A stretch of 64,000 nt of DNA from Erysipelotrichaceae bacterium (GTDB taxonomy: Bacteria; Bacillota_I; Bacilli_A; Erysipelotrichales; Erysipelotrichaceae): contig JAFRLM010000015.1 of NCBI GenBank assembly GCA_017431225.1, positions 1 through 64,000 of the forward strand. The letters run 5' to 3'. Positions within the stretch are counted from its first letter, which is position 1. Each line of letters opens with the position of its first letter. A model generated the notes under the pieces. That model saw only the letters and a program-made list of their open reading frames with translations. It did not search any database and was not told where the DNA came from. This document shows, piece after piece, positions 14,756 to 23,951 of the stretch. Made by a program: the position numbers and the translations under genes.

Positions 14756-15888
14756 AAGTCCTGGTAGGTCTTTCCGGAGGAGTTGACTCCGCAGTCGCCG
14801 CATATCTATTACAGCAGCAGGGCTATGACGTATGCTGCTGTTTTATGCGTAACTGGGATTCGGCCTTAAATAACGACACGCTCGGCAATCCGACATTGAA
14901 CGATGACATCTGTCCCCAGGAGAGCGACTATCTCGACGCTCTGCGCACCGCGGAGAAGCTCGGTCTTGAACTGCGCCGGGTCGACTATATCTCCGAATAC
15001 TGGGAACATGTATTCCGCAATTTCGTCGAGGAATACGGAAAGGGGAGAACGCCCAATCCGGACATCCTCTGCAATAAATACATCAAATTCGATTCCTTCC
15101 TGCATTATGCGATGGAGAATGGTTTTGACATGATCGCCACCGGCCACTATTTCAAAAGAGAGACCGTGAACGGCGAAGACCGTTTTCTGAAAGCCTTTGA
15201 CCGCAATAAGGACCAGTCCTATTTCCTGGCCCAGGTCTCCCGCGAGGCTCTCTCCAAGTGTCTTTTCCCGCTGGGCGACATCACAAAGCCGGAAGTCCGT
15301 AAGATCGCGGAGGATCTCGGTCTTCCGATCGCCGCGAAGAAGGATTCGACCGGCATCTGTTTTATCGGGGAGCGAAATTTCCGCGAATTCCTGAAGAACT
15401 ATCTGCCGATGAAAGAAGGAAATATCATCGACCTGGCGGACGGCAAGGTGATCGGCCGTCATCAGGGCGTTTATTACTATACCTTAGGCCAGCGCAAGGG
15501 CTTTGCCGTAGGTGGCGAGAACGGCCCGTATTACTGCGCCGGCAAGGATGTCAAAAAGAATGAGCTCTATCTGACTTCTCACAAGGATGAGAGTTTCCTT
15601 TATTCCGATCAGGCGGAGATCCGCGAGATCAACTGGATCCGCAAGCCGGAAAACGGTCCGCTGCAGGTCAAATTCCGCTACCGTCAGGAGGACCAGCAGG
15701 TCACGCTTCAGCACATCGGCGAAGACGCGGTCATGTTGTCGTATCCGCAGGGGATCAAGGCGGTCACGCCCGGCCAGCAGGCGGTCTTTTACCAGAATGA
15801 CGAGATGCTCGGCGGCGGCGTGATCGAGGAGACTTTTGTCGGCGGCGAGTCTTCCGCGGAAAGACTGCAGAAACGACTTTATGGATGA
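14752..15888 (+). CDS. mnmA: tRNA-specific 2-thiouridylase
   Basis: A 378-residue MnmA, which installs sulphur at U34 of tRNA-Lys, tRNA-Glu and tRNA-Gln. PP-loop SGGVDS is at residues 8-13; the catalytic Cys lies in NPDILCNKYIKF and the second in STGICFIGERNF; the C-terminal beta domain follows. The start is a GTG overlapping the spx stop (GTGA). The C-terminus overlaps recD2 by 8 bases. Confidence 0.96.
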   Translation: MKVLVGLSGGVDSAVAAYLLQQQGYDVCCCFMRNWDSALNNDTLGNPTLNDDICPQESDYLDALRTAEKLGLELRRVDYISEYWEHVFRNFVEEYGKGRTPNPDILCNKYIKFDSFLHYAMENGFDMIATGHYFKRETVNGEDRFLKAFDRNKDQSYFLAQVSREALSKCLFPLGDITKPEVRKIAEDLGLPIAAKKDSTGICFIGERNFREFLKNYLPMKEGNIIDLADGKVIGRHQGVYYYTLGQRKGFAVGGENGPYYCAGKDVKKNELYLTSHKDESFLYSDQAEIREINWIRKPENGPLQVKFRYRQEDQQVTLQHIGEDAVMLSYPQGIKAVTPGQQAVFYQNDEMLGGGVIEETFVGGESSAERLQKRLYG

Positions 15889-18010
15889 AGAGATCATCAG
15901 ATTACAGGGAAAATTCCTGAAATGCCATTTTGCGAGTGACAGCTATGCTGTCTATCTTTTTACGGACGGCGAAGAGAAGATCACGGTCTGCGGACCGCTC
16001 GTTGATATCGATCCGCAGTTTGAATACTGCCTTTACGGAAACTACTATATGCATCCGCGTTACGGTTTCCAGTTTCAGGTCGATCATTTTGAAAAGCTGC
16101 TGCCTTCGGAAAGAGAAGAGGCTGTCCGTTTTCTTTCCGGCGGCTTTTTTAAAGGCATCGGTGAAAAAACAGCCGTCAAGATCGTCAATGTGCTGGGCGA
16201 CCGTGCCCTGGATATCCTGAAAGAGGAACCGGAGGCGATCGAGGATCTGCCGCTGACTGCCAAACAGAAAATGGCGCTGGTCGAAGGGATCGCCGGTTTC
16301 AACGATCCGTTTGAAGAAGAACGGATGAAGCTGCTGACAGCCGGTTTCGGCCGCAAGGAGATCAATCTGCTGTTCGCGCACTTTGAGCAGGATTATTTCG
16401 CGGTCACCGAGGAAGATCCCTACCAGATGTTCTATGACGTCTACGGCATCGGCTTCACGAAAGTCGACCGCTATGCCTTGAATTCCGGGGTGGAGGTGAC
16501 CGATCTGCGGCGCAAGACCGCATTGCTGGTCCATCTTTTCGAGGACCGTTCCTTCCAGAGCGGCAATACCTATCTTTACTACAACGAATTCGTCGACCGC
16601 TATAACCGCGAGAGCGGCTTCAAGGACGGCGACTTCGTTCTTGATAACGCGCTGCGGGCACGTCTTCTGGTCGAAGAGGGCGACCGCTATTACCGCTACA
16701 ACGACTGGCTGGATGAATGCCTGATCGCGGAGCGGCTGAAGGAATATGCCGGACACGAGCCCGGCAGCTTCGCTTCGCTCGAGGAGGAGATCACAGCTCT
16801 CGAGGATGAAAACGGCATCGTCTACAGCGATCAGCAGTATGAAGCGATCTCCGCTTTCTTTGAGAACGATTTTTCGATCATCACCGGCGGACCCGGTACC
16901 GGCAAAACGACACTGGTCAAGGCGCTCGTTGATCTCAGCCGCAAACGCAATCCCTATGATCTGATCAACGTTGCCGCCCCGACCGGCCGTGCAGCCAAAC
17001 GTATCAATGAATTATGTGATGTCGAATCCAAGACGATCCACTCGCTTCTGGGCTGGGATAAAGAGACCAACCGTTTCAATTTCAACGATCAGAATCCGCT
17101 GATGCTGGATATCCTGATCATCGATGAGTTCTCCATGGTCGATAACCAGCTGTTCGCCAGCCTTTTACGGGCCAGCGGCGCGGTCAAGAAGATCTGCGTG
17201 ATCGGCGATAAGGACCAGCTGCCTTCGATCCGTCCGGGCGATGTCCTGAACGATCTGCTGAGCAGCGGCTGTTTCGTCTCAACGGCGCTTTCAGCCAATT
17301 TCCGCCAGCGCAAGGACAATGAGATCATCGCCCTTGCCGGGGACATGCTGAAAGGGGAAGTGGATTTCAGCAGCTACAATAAGGATGTTCTGTTCCTGGA
17401 GACTGAGACACCGGAGGATATCCTGCTCAAGAAGATCGATGAGCTGCAGGAGCAGGGCGTGGAACTCGACGAGATCCAGGTGCTCTCGCCGATGTATAAG
17501 GGAGGTTCGGGCATCGACAGCCTGAATCATCTGCTGCAGGAACGCTATAACCCGGGCGAGCGGGACCGCCGTGAGATCAAGAACGGACCGCACACACTGC
17601 GTGTGAACGATATGATCCTGGAGCTGAAAAACCAGCCGATGGACGATGTCTATAACGGTGATATCGGCGTGCTCAAAGAGATCGATTACGCGACCAAGAG
17701 CGTCATGGTGCTTTTTGACCGCAACTTCGTTTCCTATCCTTTTGATGACCTGAGCCCGCTGACGCTGGCGTACGCGCTTTCCGTCCACAAATCGCAGGGC
17801 AGCGAATATCCGTATGTCTTCCTGATCATTTCGCGCTATCATCAGCGCATGCTGGAGAAAAAACTGCTCTATACGGCTGTCACGAGAGCCAAGAGCCGCC
17901 TTTATATCCTGGGCAGCCGGCAGGTCTTCACGGACGCCTTGAAACGGGAACGCCCCAAGCGCAACACGGGTCTGCTCGACCGTCTGACCAACAATACGCC
18001 CGACTTCTGA
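15881..18010 (+). CDS. recD2: RecD2-type 5'-3' DNA helicase
   Basis: A 709-residue SF1B helicase of the RecD2/YrrC type, which works without RecBC in Firmicutes replication and repair. The N-terminal OB-like region is followed by helix-hairpin-helix segments (FFKGIGEKTAVKIVNVLG), then motif I GGPGTGKTT, motif II IIDEFSMVD, motif III GDKDQLPSIRPG and the C-terminal SVHKSQGSEYPYVFL with VTRAKSRLYI. The start at 15881 overlaps the mnmA stop; no strong ribosome binding site precedes it, so coupling is likely. mnmA-recD2 adjacency is common in Bacillota. Confidence 0.94.
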   Translation: MDEEIIRLQGKFLKCHFASDSYAVYLFTDGEEKITVCGPLVDIDPQFEYCLYGNYYMHPRYGFQFQVDHFEKLLPSEREEAVRFLSGGFFKGIGEKTAVKIVNVLGDRALDILKEEPEAIEDLPLTAKQKMALVEGIAGFNDPFEEERMKLLTAGFGRKEINLLFAHFEQDYFAVTEEDPYQMFYDVYGIGFTKVDRYALNSGVEVTDLRRKTALLVHLFEDRSFQSGNTYLYYNEFVDRYNRESGFKDGDFVLDNALRARLLVEEGDRYYRYNDWLDECLIAERLKEYAGHEPGSFASLEEEITALEDENGIVYSDQQYEAISAFFENDFSIITGGPGTGKTTLVKALVDLSRKRNPYDLINVAAPTGRAAKRINELCDVESKTIHSLLGWDKETNRFNFNDQNPLMLDILIIDEFSMVDNQLFASLLRASGAVKKICVIGDKDQLPSIRPGDVLNDLLSSGCFVSTALSANFRQRKDNEIIALAGDMLKGEVDFSSYNKDVLFLETETPEDILLKKIDELQEQGVELDEIQVLSPMYKGGSGIDSLNHLLQERYNPGERDRREIKNGPHTLRVNDMILELKNQPMDDVYNGDIGVLKEIDYATKSVMVLFDRNFVSYPFDDLSPLTLAYALSVHKSQGSEYPYVFLIISRYHQRMLEKKLLYTAVTRAKSRLYILGSRQVFTDALKRERPKRNTGLLDRLTNNTPDF

Positions 18011-18049
18011 AAACCCGTATCGGATAAGTAAAAAACCTGGAAAAAACGC

Positions 18050-18079
18050 TTGTCCTTCCCGGTTTCTTTATGATATATT
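18050..18079 (+). promoter_or_regulatory. rplS promoter
   Basis: -35 TTGTCC (18050-18055), 18-base spacer, -10 TATATT (18074-18079). An imperfect AAACC...GGTTT hairpin overlapping the -35 could end recD2 transcripts. Confidence 0.55.
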
Positions 18080-18095
18080 AGTAAAGCACTTGTGC

Positions 18096-18134
18096 ATCAA
18101 TGTTCCGCTTTTCCTATGGATTATGAGCGTTGAT
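18096..18134 (+). promoter_or_regulatory. Candidate ribosomal protein L19 leader hairpin
   Basis: In the roughly 75-base rplS leader, ATCAATG (18096-18102) pairs with CGTTGAT (18128-18134, one G-U), just ahead of the GAGGAGG site. L19 leaders that mediate autoregulation are known in low-GC Gram-positives; assignment here is from position and one helix only. Confidence 0.35.
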
Positions 18135-18159
18135 TATAGCTGACTTAGAGGAGGATAAG

Positions 18160-18507
18160 ATGAATTTACAGTTAGTAGGTGACATCACCAAATCGCAGTT
18201 ACGTTCTGATCTGCCCGAATTAAAACCAGGACAAACCGTACGTGTTGATGTACAGATTAGAGAAGGCGACAAGACACGTATCCAGGCCTTTGAAGGTGTA
18301 GTAATCCGTGTAAAGGGTACAGGTATCAACGAGACAATCACTGTTCGTAAGATCTCCAATGGTGTTGGTGTCGAAAGAACATTCCCGCTTCATTCCCCGA
18401 CCATCGACAAGATCCAGGTCCTGCGCGTCGGTCGTGTAAGAAGAGCTCGTCTCTACTACTTACGTAGCCGTTCCGGTAAGAACGCACGTCTGAAAGAGGT
18501 ACGCTAA
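18160..18507 (+). CDS. rplS: 50S ribosomal protein L19
   Basis: A 115-residue L19, a large-subunit protein at the interface with 30S. The [17 protein letters not shown] and [12 protein letters not shown] core and the [17 protein letters not shown]-terminus are canonical. The ATG follows GAGGAGGATAAG; an upstream in-frame TTG at 18130 is not needed. Its own promoter and a strong terminator make it largely monocistronic, although lepB and rbgA follow as in other Firmicutes. Confidence 0.98.
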   Translation: MNLQLVGDITKSQLRSDLPELKPGQTVRVDVQIREGDKTRIQAFEGVVIRVKGTGINETITVRKISNGVGVERTFPLHSPTIDKIQVLRVGRVRRARLYYLRSRSGKNARLKEVR

Positions 18508-18509
18508 AG

Positions 18510-18529
18510 GCCGCATCATGCGGCTTTTT
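18510..18529 (+). terminator. rplS terminator
   Basis: GCCGCA-TCA-TGCGGC followed by TTTTTG. Confidence 0.85.
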
Positions 18530-18547
18530 GTTTAACTGAGGTCATAT

Positions 18548-19054
18548 ATGAAAAAGTTCACGGAAACACTGCTTGATCTGCTGAAAACGATCTTGATCTC
18601 GCTCCTGATCGTTTTTCTGCTGCGTGTTTTCGTGCTCATGCCGGTCCAGGTCGACGGCCGGTCGATGGATCCGACGCTCAAAGACGGCGACCGTGGTTTC
18701 AGTTTCGTGATCACCCGCAAATTCGGTCTCGAGCGCTTTGATACCGTGATCATTGAGAATGAGATCACCAGCGGCAAGCTCGTCAAGCGGATCATCGGCA
18801 TGCCCGGGGAAACGATCCGCTGCACCAATGATCAGATCTATATCAACGGCGAGCTTCTGGAACAGCCGTTCCTTGAAGATGCCGTTACCTCGGATTTTGA
18901 GTATGAACTGCAGGAGGATGAATACTTCTGTCTCGGCGACAACCGCGAGGTGTCCCGCGATTCCCGTTATTACGGACCGTTTAAGGGAAAGGATATCACT
19001 GCCAACCATGTCTTCCTGATCTGGCCGCTGCAGGATTTTGGGTGGCGAAAATGA
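18548..19054 (+). CDS. lepB: Signal peptidase I
   Basis: A 168-residue type I signal peptidase that removes signal peptides from exported proteins. One N-terminal membrane anchor (about 10-33) is followed by box B GRSMDPTL with catalytic Ser39, box D KLVKRIIGMPGE with general-base Lys80, and box E GDNREVSRDSRYYG. Single-anchor size is typical of Gram-positive enzymes. GAGG lies 6 bases before the ATG. The stop overlaps the rbgA start as ATGA. Confidence 0.96.
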   Translation: MKKFTETLLDLLKTILISLLIVFLLRVFVLMPVQVDGRSMDPTLKDGDRGFSFVITRKFGLERFDTVIIENEITSGKLVKRIIGMPGETIRCTNDQIYINGELLEQPFLEDAVTSDFEYELQEDEYFCLGDNREVSRDSRYYGPFKGKDITANHVFLIWPLQDFGWRK

Positions 19055-19923
19055 ACGAATTGCTCGAAGAAAAGATCCCGACCATGGACATCAACTGGTA
19101 TCCGGGCCATATGGAAAAAGCCAGAAGGGAAATGAATGAGGCGGTCAATAATGTCGACCTCGTTATTGAGCTTCGTGACGCGAGAGCGCCTCTGGCGACC
19201 TCTAATCCCATGCTGGCGGAAATGATCAAGGACAAGCCGCTCCTTTTGGTGCTGACCAAAAAAGATAAAGCCGATCCCGAGGAAAACGCGAAATGGCTTT
19301 CCTATTTCGCGGAAAAACAGAAGACACTGCTTTTCGATCTGAACCGTGACCCTTTTAAAAAGGAACTGCTCGCGGCGATCGAGGAACTGCTCAAGGACAA
19401 GCGTGAACGGGCCCTGCGCCGCGGTATCCGCAACAAGACTTTCCGTGTGCTGGTCGTCGGGATCCCGAACGTCGGGAAATCAACTTTCATCAATAAGCTT
19501 TCCGGGAAGAAGAGCCTGAAGACGGAGAACCGTCCGGGCGTGACCAAATCCCTGGCCCAGATCCGTCTGGCCGAAGGGCTGGCGCTGCTCGATACTCCCG
19601 GTGTCCTGTGGCCGAAATTCAGTGATCCCCAGACCGGGGTGATCCTGGCTCTGATCGGCTCGATCAATCCCCAGATCGTCGACGCCAAGGAGCTTGCCCG
19701 TCAGGGCGTCTATTATCTGCTGAAGGAATACCCGGGACGTCTTCATGAGTATTACGGATGTGAGGAAGGTTCCAGCATCTCGACCCTGGAATCGATCGGC
19801 AGAGCCAAGAACTGGCTGCAGAAAGGCGGCGAGGTCGACGCTCTGAAAACAGCGGAGCAGGTCCTCTACGATCTGCGTGAGGGACAGCTGAATATCAGCT
19901 GGGAGAAACCCTGTGCTGAATGA
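19051..19923 (+). CDS. rbgA: Ribosome biogenesis GTPase RbgA (YlqF)
   Basis: A 290-residue circularly permuted GTPase needed for late 50S assembly. Motif order is G4 TKKDKAD (69-75), then G1 GIPNVGKS (137-144), then G3 DTPG (181-184), diagnostic of the YlqF/YawG family; the N-terminal NWYPGHMEKARRE is also characteristic. The ATG at 19051 overlaps the lepB stop and has GGTGG 5 bases upstream; an in-frame GTG at 19042 is less likely. It is followed by rnhB with 11 bases of overlap. Confidence 0.96.
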   Translation: MNELLEEKIPTMDINWYPGHMEKARREMNEAVNNVDLVIELRDARAPLATSNPMLAEMIKDKPLLLVLTKKDKADPEENAKWLSYFAEKQKTLLFDLNRDPFKKELLAAIEELLKDKRERALRRGIRNKTFRVLVVGIPNVGKSTFINKLSGKKSLKTENRPGVTKSLAQIRLAEGLALLDTPGVLWPKFSDPQTGVILALIGSINPQIVDAKELARQGVYYLLKEYPGRLHEYYGCEEGSSISTLESIGRAKNWLQKGGEVDALKTAEQVLYDLREGQLNISWEKPCAE

Positions 19924-20530
19924 ATATGAGAATCTCTATGCCGGCGAGCCGGTGATGGGGATCGACGAAGCCGGAAGGGGACCTCTGTGCGGACCGCTGG
20001 CGGTCGGCTGCTGCATCCTGCCCTCCGGTTATCAGAATGACGAGATCAATGACTCCAAAAAGCTGACAGCCAAAAAGCGGGAGAAGCTCTTTGAGGTCAT
20101 CAAGAATGATGCGCTCTACTGGAAGGTCCTGCTCGTCGATCCGGAAACGATCGACCGCAAGAACATCTATGCGGCGACCCGTGACGCGATGAAGGAGCTT
20201 GCGCTTTCCTATGACTGCCGTATCATCTTAAGCGACGCGATGCCTTTTGAGATCCCCGGCAAGACTGTCATCCCGATCATCAAGGGCGATGCCAAGAGCA
20301 TCTCGATCGCGGCTGCCAGCATCCTGGCAAAAGTGACACGGGACAGGATCATGGAGGAATATGACCGTCAGTATCCCGAATATGAATTCGCCAAACACAA
20401 AGGCTATCCGACCAAACGCCATCTGGAGCTGCTGGAGAAATACGGTGTTCTGCCGTTCTACCGCAGGAGCTACCGGCCGGTCGCACGCCTGTTAGAAGAA
20501 ATCGAAAATCCGGACCTCTTCCATATGTGA
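19913..20530 (+). CDS. rnhB: Ribonuclease HII
   Basis: A 205-residue RNase HII that removes ribonucleotides embedded in DNA. GIDEAGRGPLCGP (16-28) carries D18 and E19, with NDSKKLTAKKRE and SILAKVTRDRIM further along. Translation starts at a GTG with GGGAG 7 bases upstream; no in-frame ATG precedes the catalytic motif. It is coupled to rbgA. RNase HIII is encoded separately at 4730-5599, a combination normal in Bacillota. Confidence 0.95.
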   Translation: MLNEYENLYAGEPVMGIDEAGRGPLCGPLAVGCCILPSGYQNDEINDSKKLTAKKREKLFEVIKNDALYWKVLLVDPETIDRKNIYAATRDAMKELALSYDCRIILSDAMPFEIPGKTVIPIIKGDAKSISIAAASILAKVTRDRIMEEYDRQYPEYEFAKHKGYPTKRHLELLEKYGVLPFYRRSYRPVARLLEEIENPDLFHM

Positions 20531-20559
20531 AGAGGTTTGCTATTAATAAGGATAGAAGG

Positions 20560-20627
20560 GCATACTTTCATCCGCGGAAAAAATCAATTTTTTACAGATT
20601 GCGCTTTTATAGAAAGTATGCTAATAC
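20560..20627 (+). promoter_or_regulatory. topA promoter with long-spaced inverted repeat
   Basis: -35 TTGCGC (20599-20604), 17-base spacer, extended -10 TGC-TAATAC (20622-20627). GCATACTTTC at 20560-20569 is exactly repeated in inverse as GAAAGTATGC at 20612-20621, the right arm filling the spacer up to the -10. Confidence 0.55.
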
Positions 20628-20656
20628 TATTCATTGAAAAAAAAGGAAACACCAAA

Positions 20657-22678
20657 ATGAAAGAATTAGTTATTGTCGAGTCACCATCCAAGGCAAAAAC
20701 GATCGAAAAATATCTGGGCAAGAATTATCGTGTCCTTTCTTCCAAGGGTCACATCCGTGATCTTGCGATCAAAGGAAAGGGCGGTCTCGGAGTCGATGTC
20801 GAAAACGGTTTTGAACCGACTTATGAGATCTCCAAGGATAAGAAGGAAGTCGTCAAGCAGCTGCAGAACGAAGTCGCGAAAGCCAGCAACGTTTTACTGG
20901 CGACCGACCCGGACCGCGAAGGAGAAGCGATCTCCTGGCATTTAGCGGAAGTCCTCGGTCTTCCGGAAGATGTGACGAACCGTATCGAGTTCCATGAGAT
21001 CACCAAGAACGCTGTTTTAAAAGCCGTCAATGAGCCGCGCAAGATCGATATGAACCTGGTCAAATCCCAGGAAACACGCCGTATCCTTGACCGTATCATC
21101 GGCTTCAAGCTCTCCAAACTGCTCCAGAAGAAGATCAAGTCCAAGTCCGCCGGACGCGTTCAGTCCGTCGCTTTAAAGATGATCTGCGACCGCGAGAAGG
21201 AGATCGAAGCCTTCGTACCGGAAGAATACTGGTCGATCAGTGCCCAGTTCGAGAAGAGCAGACATAAATTCGAGGCATCCCTCAGCAAGATCGCCGGTGA
21301 AAAAGCCGAGGTCCATTCCCGTGAGGAAGCGGATGCCGTTCTCGGAAGAGCGGTCAATCCTTTTACCGTATCTTCTTTGAAATCAAGCACCAAGAAGCGT
21401 CCGCCGCGCCTGCCGTTCACGACTTCCACACTGCAGCAGGAAGCTTCCACAAAACTGAATTTCGGCGCCAAGAAGACGATGATGGTCGCACAGATGCTGT
21501 ATGAAGGTATCGACATCGGTGAAGAGACACAGGGTCTGATCACCTACATGCGTACCGACTCTACCCGTATGAGCGGTGAATTCGTCGCCAGCGCGATGAA
21601 CTATATCGAAGACGAATTCGGCAAGGAATACAAAGGCTTCTACCGCGTCAAAAACGATGAGAATTCCCAGGACGCGCATGAAGCGATCCGTCCGACCGAT
21701 ATCCGCAATACCCCGGAGAAAGTCAAACAGTACCTGACAGCGGATCAGTACAAGCTTTACCGCTTCATCTATCTGCGCGCTCTTGCCTCACTGATGGCTC
21801 CCGCCAAGAACGACACCGTCAGCTGTCTTCTGACGACCAACGATCTTGAATTCACAGCCAACGGTTCCGTCCTGATCTTTGACGGTTACCTCCGTGTATA
21901 TAAGGAATACGATTCCAGCAAGGATGTCCTGCTTCCGGCACTCGTGGAAGGGGAACAGCTCGATGCCAAGAAAGTGGAGAGCGCCCAGCATTTCACTGAG
22001 CCGCCGGCACGCTATACCGAAGCGAAGCTGATCAAGGCGCTGGAAGAAGAGGGCATCGGCCGTCCGTCAACTTACGCGACTGTCATCGATACGATCGTAA
22101 AACGGAACTACACCGATCTGAAGAAAGCTGCCGACAACTCCCGCACCAAGGTCTTCTTCCCGACAGAACAGGGAAGACTGACGACCGAAAAACTTACCGA
22201 ATACTTCCCGAGCATCATCAACGAGAAGTACACGGCGAAGATGGTAGAAGAACTGGATGAGATCGCCTTGGACAATCTCGATTCCCGAAAAGCGCTTCAG
22301 GAATTCTACGATAAATTCATGCCGCTCTATGAAAAGGCGGATGAGAAGATGGAAAAGAAGGAACCGGAGAAGACCGGTGAGAAATGTCCTCTCTGCGGCA
22401 GCGATCTCGTGATCCGCAGCGGCCGTTTCGGACAGTTCATCTCCTGCTCCAACTTCCCGTCCTGCAAATACACGGCAAATCTGAACAAGACACCGAAGGA
22501 AGAACCGGAAAAGACCGGCAAGATCTGTCCGGAATGCGGCGGCGAACTGCTGAAACGCAAGAACCGCTACGGTAACTATTTCCTCGGTTGTTCCAACTAT
22601 CCGAAATGCCATTATCTGGAGAACATCGAAGGAGAAAAACCGCGCTTCGTAAGGCGCAGAAAGAAAAATGAAGGTTAA
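20657..22678 (+). CDS. topA: DNA topoisomerase I
   Basis: A 673-residue type IA topoisomerase that relaxes negative supercoils. The Toprim domain starts ELVIVESPSKAKTI and includes DPDREGEAISWH; the active-site Tyr is Y297 in GLITYMRTDSTR. Two C-terminal zinc ribbons follow (CPLCGSDLVIRSGRFGQFIS and CPECGGELLKRKNRYGNYFL, each with a second Cys pair). The ATG at 20657 follows AAGGAAACACCAAA. topA-trmFO-xerC is a conserved Firmicutes order, and topA overlaps trmFO by 11 bases. Confidence 0.97.
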   Translation: MKELVIVESPSKAKTIEKYLGKNYRVLSSKGHIRDLAIKGKGGLGVDVENGFEPTYEISKDKKEVVKQLQNEVAKASNVLLATDPDREGEAISWHLAEVLGLPEDVTNRIEFHEITKNAVLKAVNEPRKIDMNLVKSQETRRILDRIIGFKLSKLLQKKIKSKSAGRVQSVALKMICDREKEIEAFVPEEYWSISAQFEKSRHKFEASLSKIAGEKAEVHSREEADAVLGRAVNPFTVSSLKSSTKKRPPRLPFTTSTLQQEASTKLNFGAKKTMMVAQMLYEGIDIGEETQGLITYMRTDSTRMSGEFVASAMNYIEDEFGKEYKGFYRVKNDENSQDAHEAIRPTDIRNTPEKVKQYLTADQYKLYRFIYLRALASLMAPAKNDTVSCLLTTNDLEFTANGSVLIFDGYLRVYKEYDSSKDVLLPALVEGEQLDAKKVESAQHFTEPPARYTEAKLIKALEEEGIGRPSTYATVIDTIVKRNYTDLKKAADNSRTKVFFPTEQGRLTTEKLTEYFPSIINEKYTAKMVEELDEIALDNLDSRKALQEFYDKFMPLYEKADEKMEKKEPEKTGEKCPLCGSDLVIRSGRFGQFISCSNFPSCKYTANLNKTPKEEPEKTGKICPECGGELLKRKNRYGNYFLGCSNYPKCHYLENIEGEKPRFVRRRKKNEG

Positions 22679-23951
22679 GATCATCGGAGCCGGCCTGGCC
22701 GGTTGTGAAGCAGCCTATCAATTAGCGGAAAAAGGGTTCGAAGTAACCCTTTTTGAGCAGAAACCCGTAAAACGCCATCCGGCATTCAATACGGACTGCT
22801 TTGCGGAACTGATCTGTTCGAACTCCCTGCGCAGCGACCGTAAGGAAAATGCAGTCGGTCTTCTGAAAGAGGAATGCCGGGAACTGAACTCTCTGATCAT
22901 GAAAAGCGCGGACAAACACCGTCTGCCGGCAGGTTCCTCGCTTGCTGTCGACCGCGAAGGTTTTTCCGAAGAGATCACGAAGGCGATCCTCGAACATCCG
23001 CGGATCACCGTCGTGCATGAGGAAGTCACTGCGATCGATCTGAACGAACCGACGATCCTCTGTGCCGGACCGCTCTGCGAAGGAGCGCTGGCGGAGGAAC
23101 TGCGCAAACTGACCGGCGAGGACTCCTTATACTTCTACGATGCTGTCGCCCCGATCGTTACCCGTGACAGTATCGACTTTTCGAAAGCATACTATAAATC
23201 CCGTTATGACGAGAGCGATGGCGACTACATCAACTGCCCGATGAACCGGGATGAATTCTTTGATTTCTACCAGGCGCTGATGCACGCCGAGAAGACGAAA
23301 GTCCGCGACATGGATAAGGAGATCTATTTTGAGGGCTGCATGCCGGTCGAGGCAATGGCGGAAAGAGGGATCAAGACCCTGCTTTACGGACCTTTAAAAC
23401 CGGTCGGCCTGGAGAAGGACGGACGCCGTCCCTACGCAGTCGTTCAGCTGCGCAAGGACAACGCGATCGATACGCTTTATAACCTTGTCGGTTTCCAGAC
23501 CCATCTGACCTACAAGTCGCAGAAGGAAGTCTTCTCGATGATTCCCGGTCTCGAACATGCGGAATTCGTCCGTTACGGCGTCATGCACCGCAACAGCTAT
23601 ATCAATTCCCCGAAACACCTCAACGCCCATTACCAGTTCAGGAACTATCCGAATCTTTTCATCGCCGGACAGATCTCCGGAGTCGAAGGCTATGTCGAAA
23701 GCATGGCTTCCGGTCTTTACGCGGCGCTGTCCATGGCGCAGTACCTGGAAAAGGGGTCGGTGAAGGAACTCGGAAGAGATACCGTCATCGGCTCGATGGC
23801 GATCTATGTCTCCAATCCGACGATCAGCAAGCTGGTTCCGATGAACGCCAATTTCGGCATCATGGAGACCGGTGATCTCTTCAAGAAGGACAAGAGCGCT
23901 TTCGCCGATGCGGACCTGCAGAAGATCCGGGAGTACCGTGACAGCTTATGA
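22668..23951 (+). CDS. trmFO: Folate/FAD-dependent tRNA m5U54 methyltransferase TrmFO
   Basis: A 427-residue flavoprotein that methylates U54 of tRNA using methylene-tetrahydrofolate. The N-terminal FAD-binding GAGLAGCEAAYQLAEKG, the CSNSLRSD segment, the ADKHRLPAG stretch and GQISGVEGYVESMASGL near the C-terminus are canonical. It starts inside topA and ends with an ATGA overlap with xerC. Confidence 0.97.
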   Translation: MKVKIIGAGLAGCEAAYQLAEKGFEVTLFEQKPVKRHPAFNTDCFAELICSNSLRSDRKENAVGLLKEECRELNSLIMKSADKHRLPAGSSLAVDREGFSEEITKAILEHPRITVVHEEVTAIDLNEPTILCAGPLCEGALAEELRKLTGEDSLYFYDAVAPIVTRDSIDFSKAYYKSRYDESDGDYINCPMNRDEFFDFYQALMHAEKTKVRDMDKEIYFEGCMPVEAMAERGIKTLLYGPLKPVGLEKDGRRPYAVVQLRKDNAIDTLYNLVGFQTHLTYKSQKEVFSMIPGLEHAEFVRYGVMHRNSYINSPKHLNAHYQFRNYPNLFIAGQISGVEGYVESMASGLYAALSMAQYLEKGSVKELGRDTVIGSMAIYVSNPTISKLVPMNANFGIMETGDLFKKDKSAFADADLQKIREYRDSL

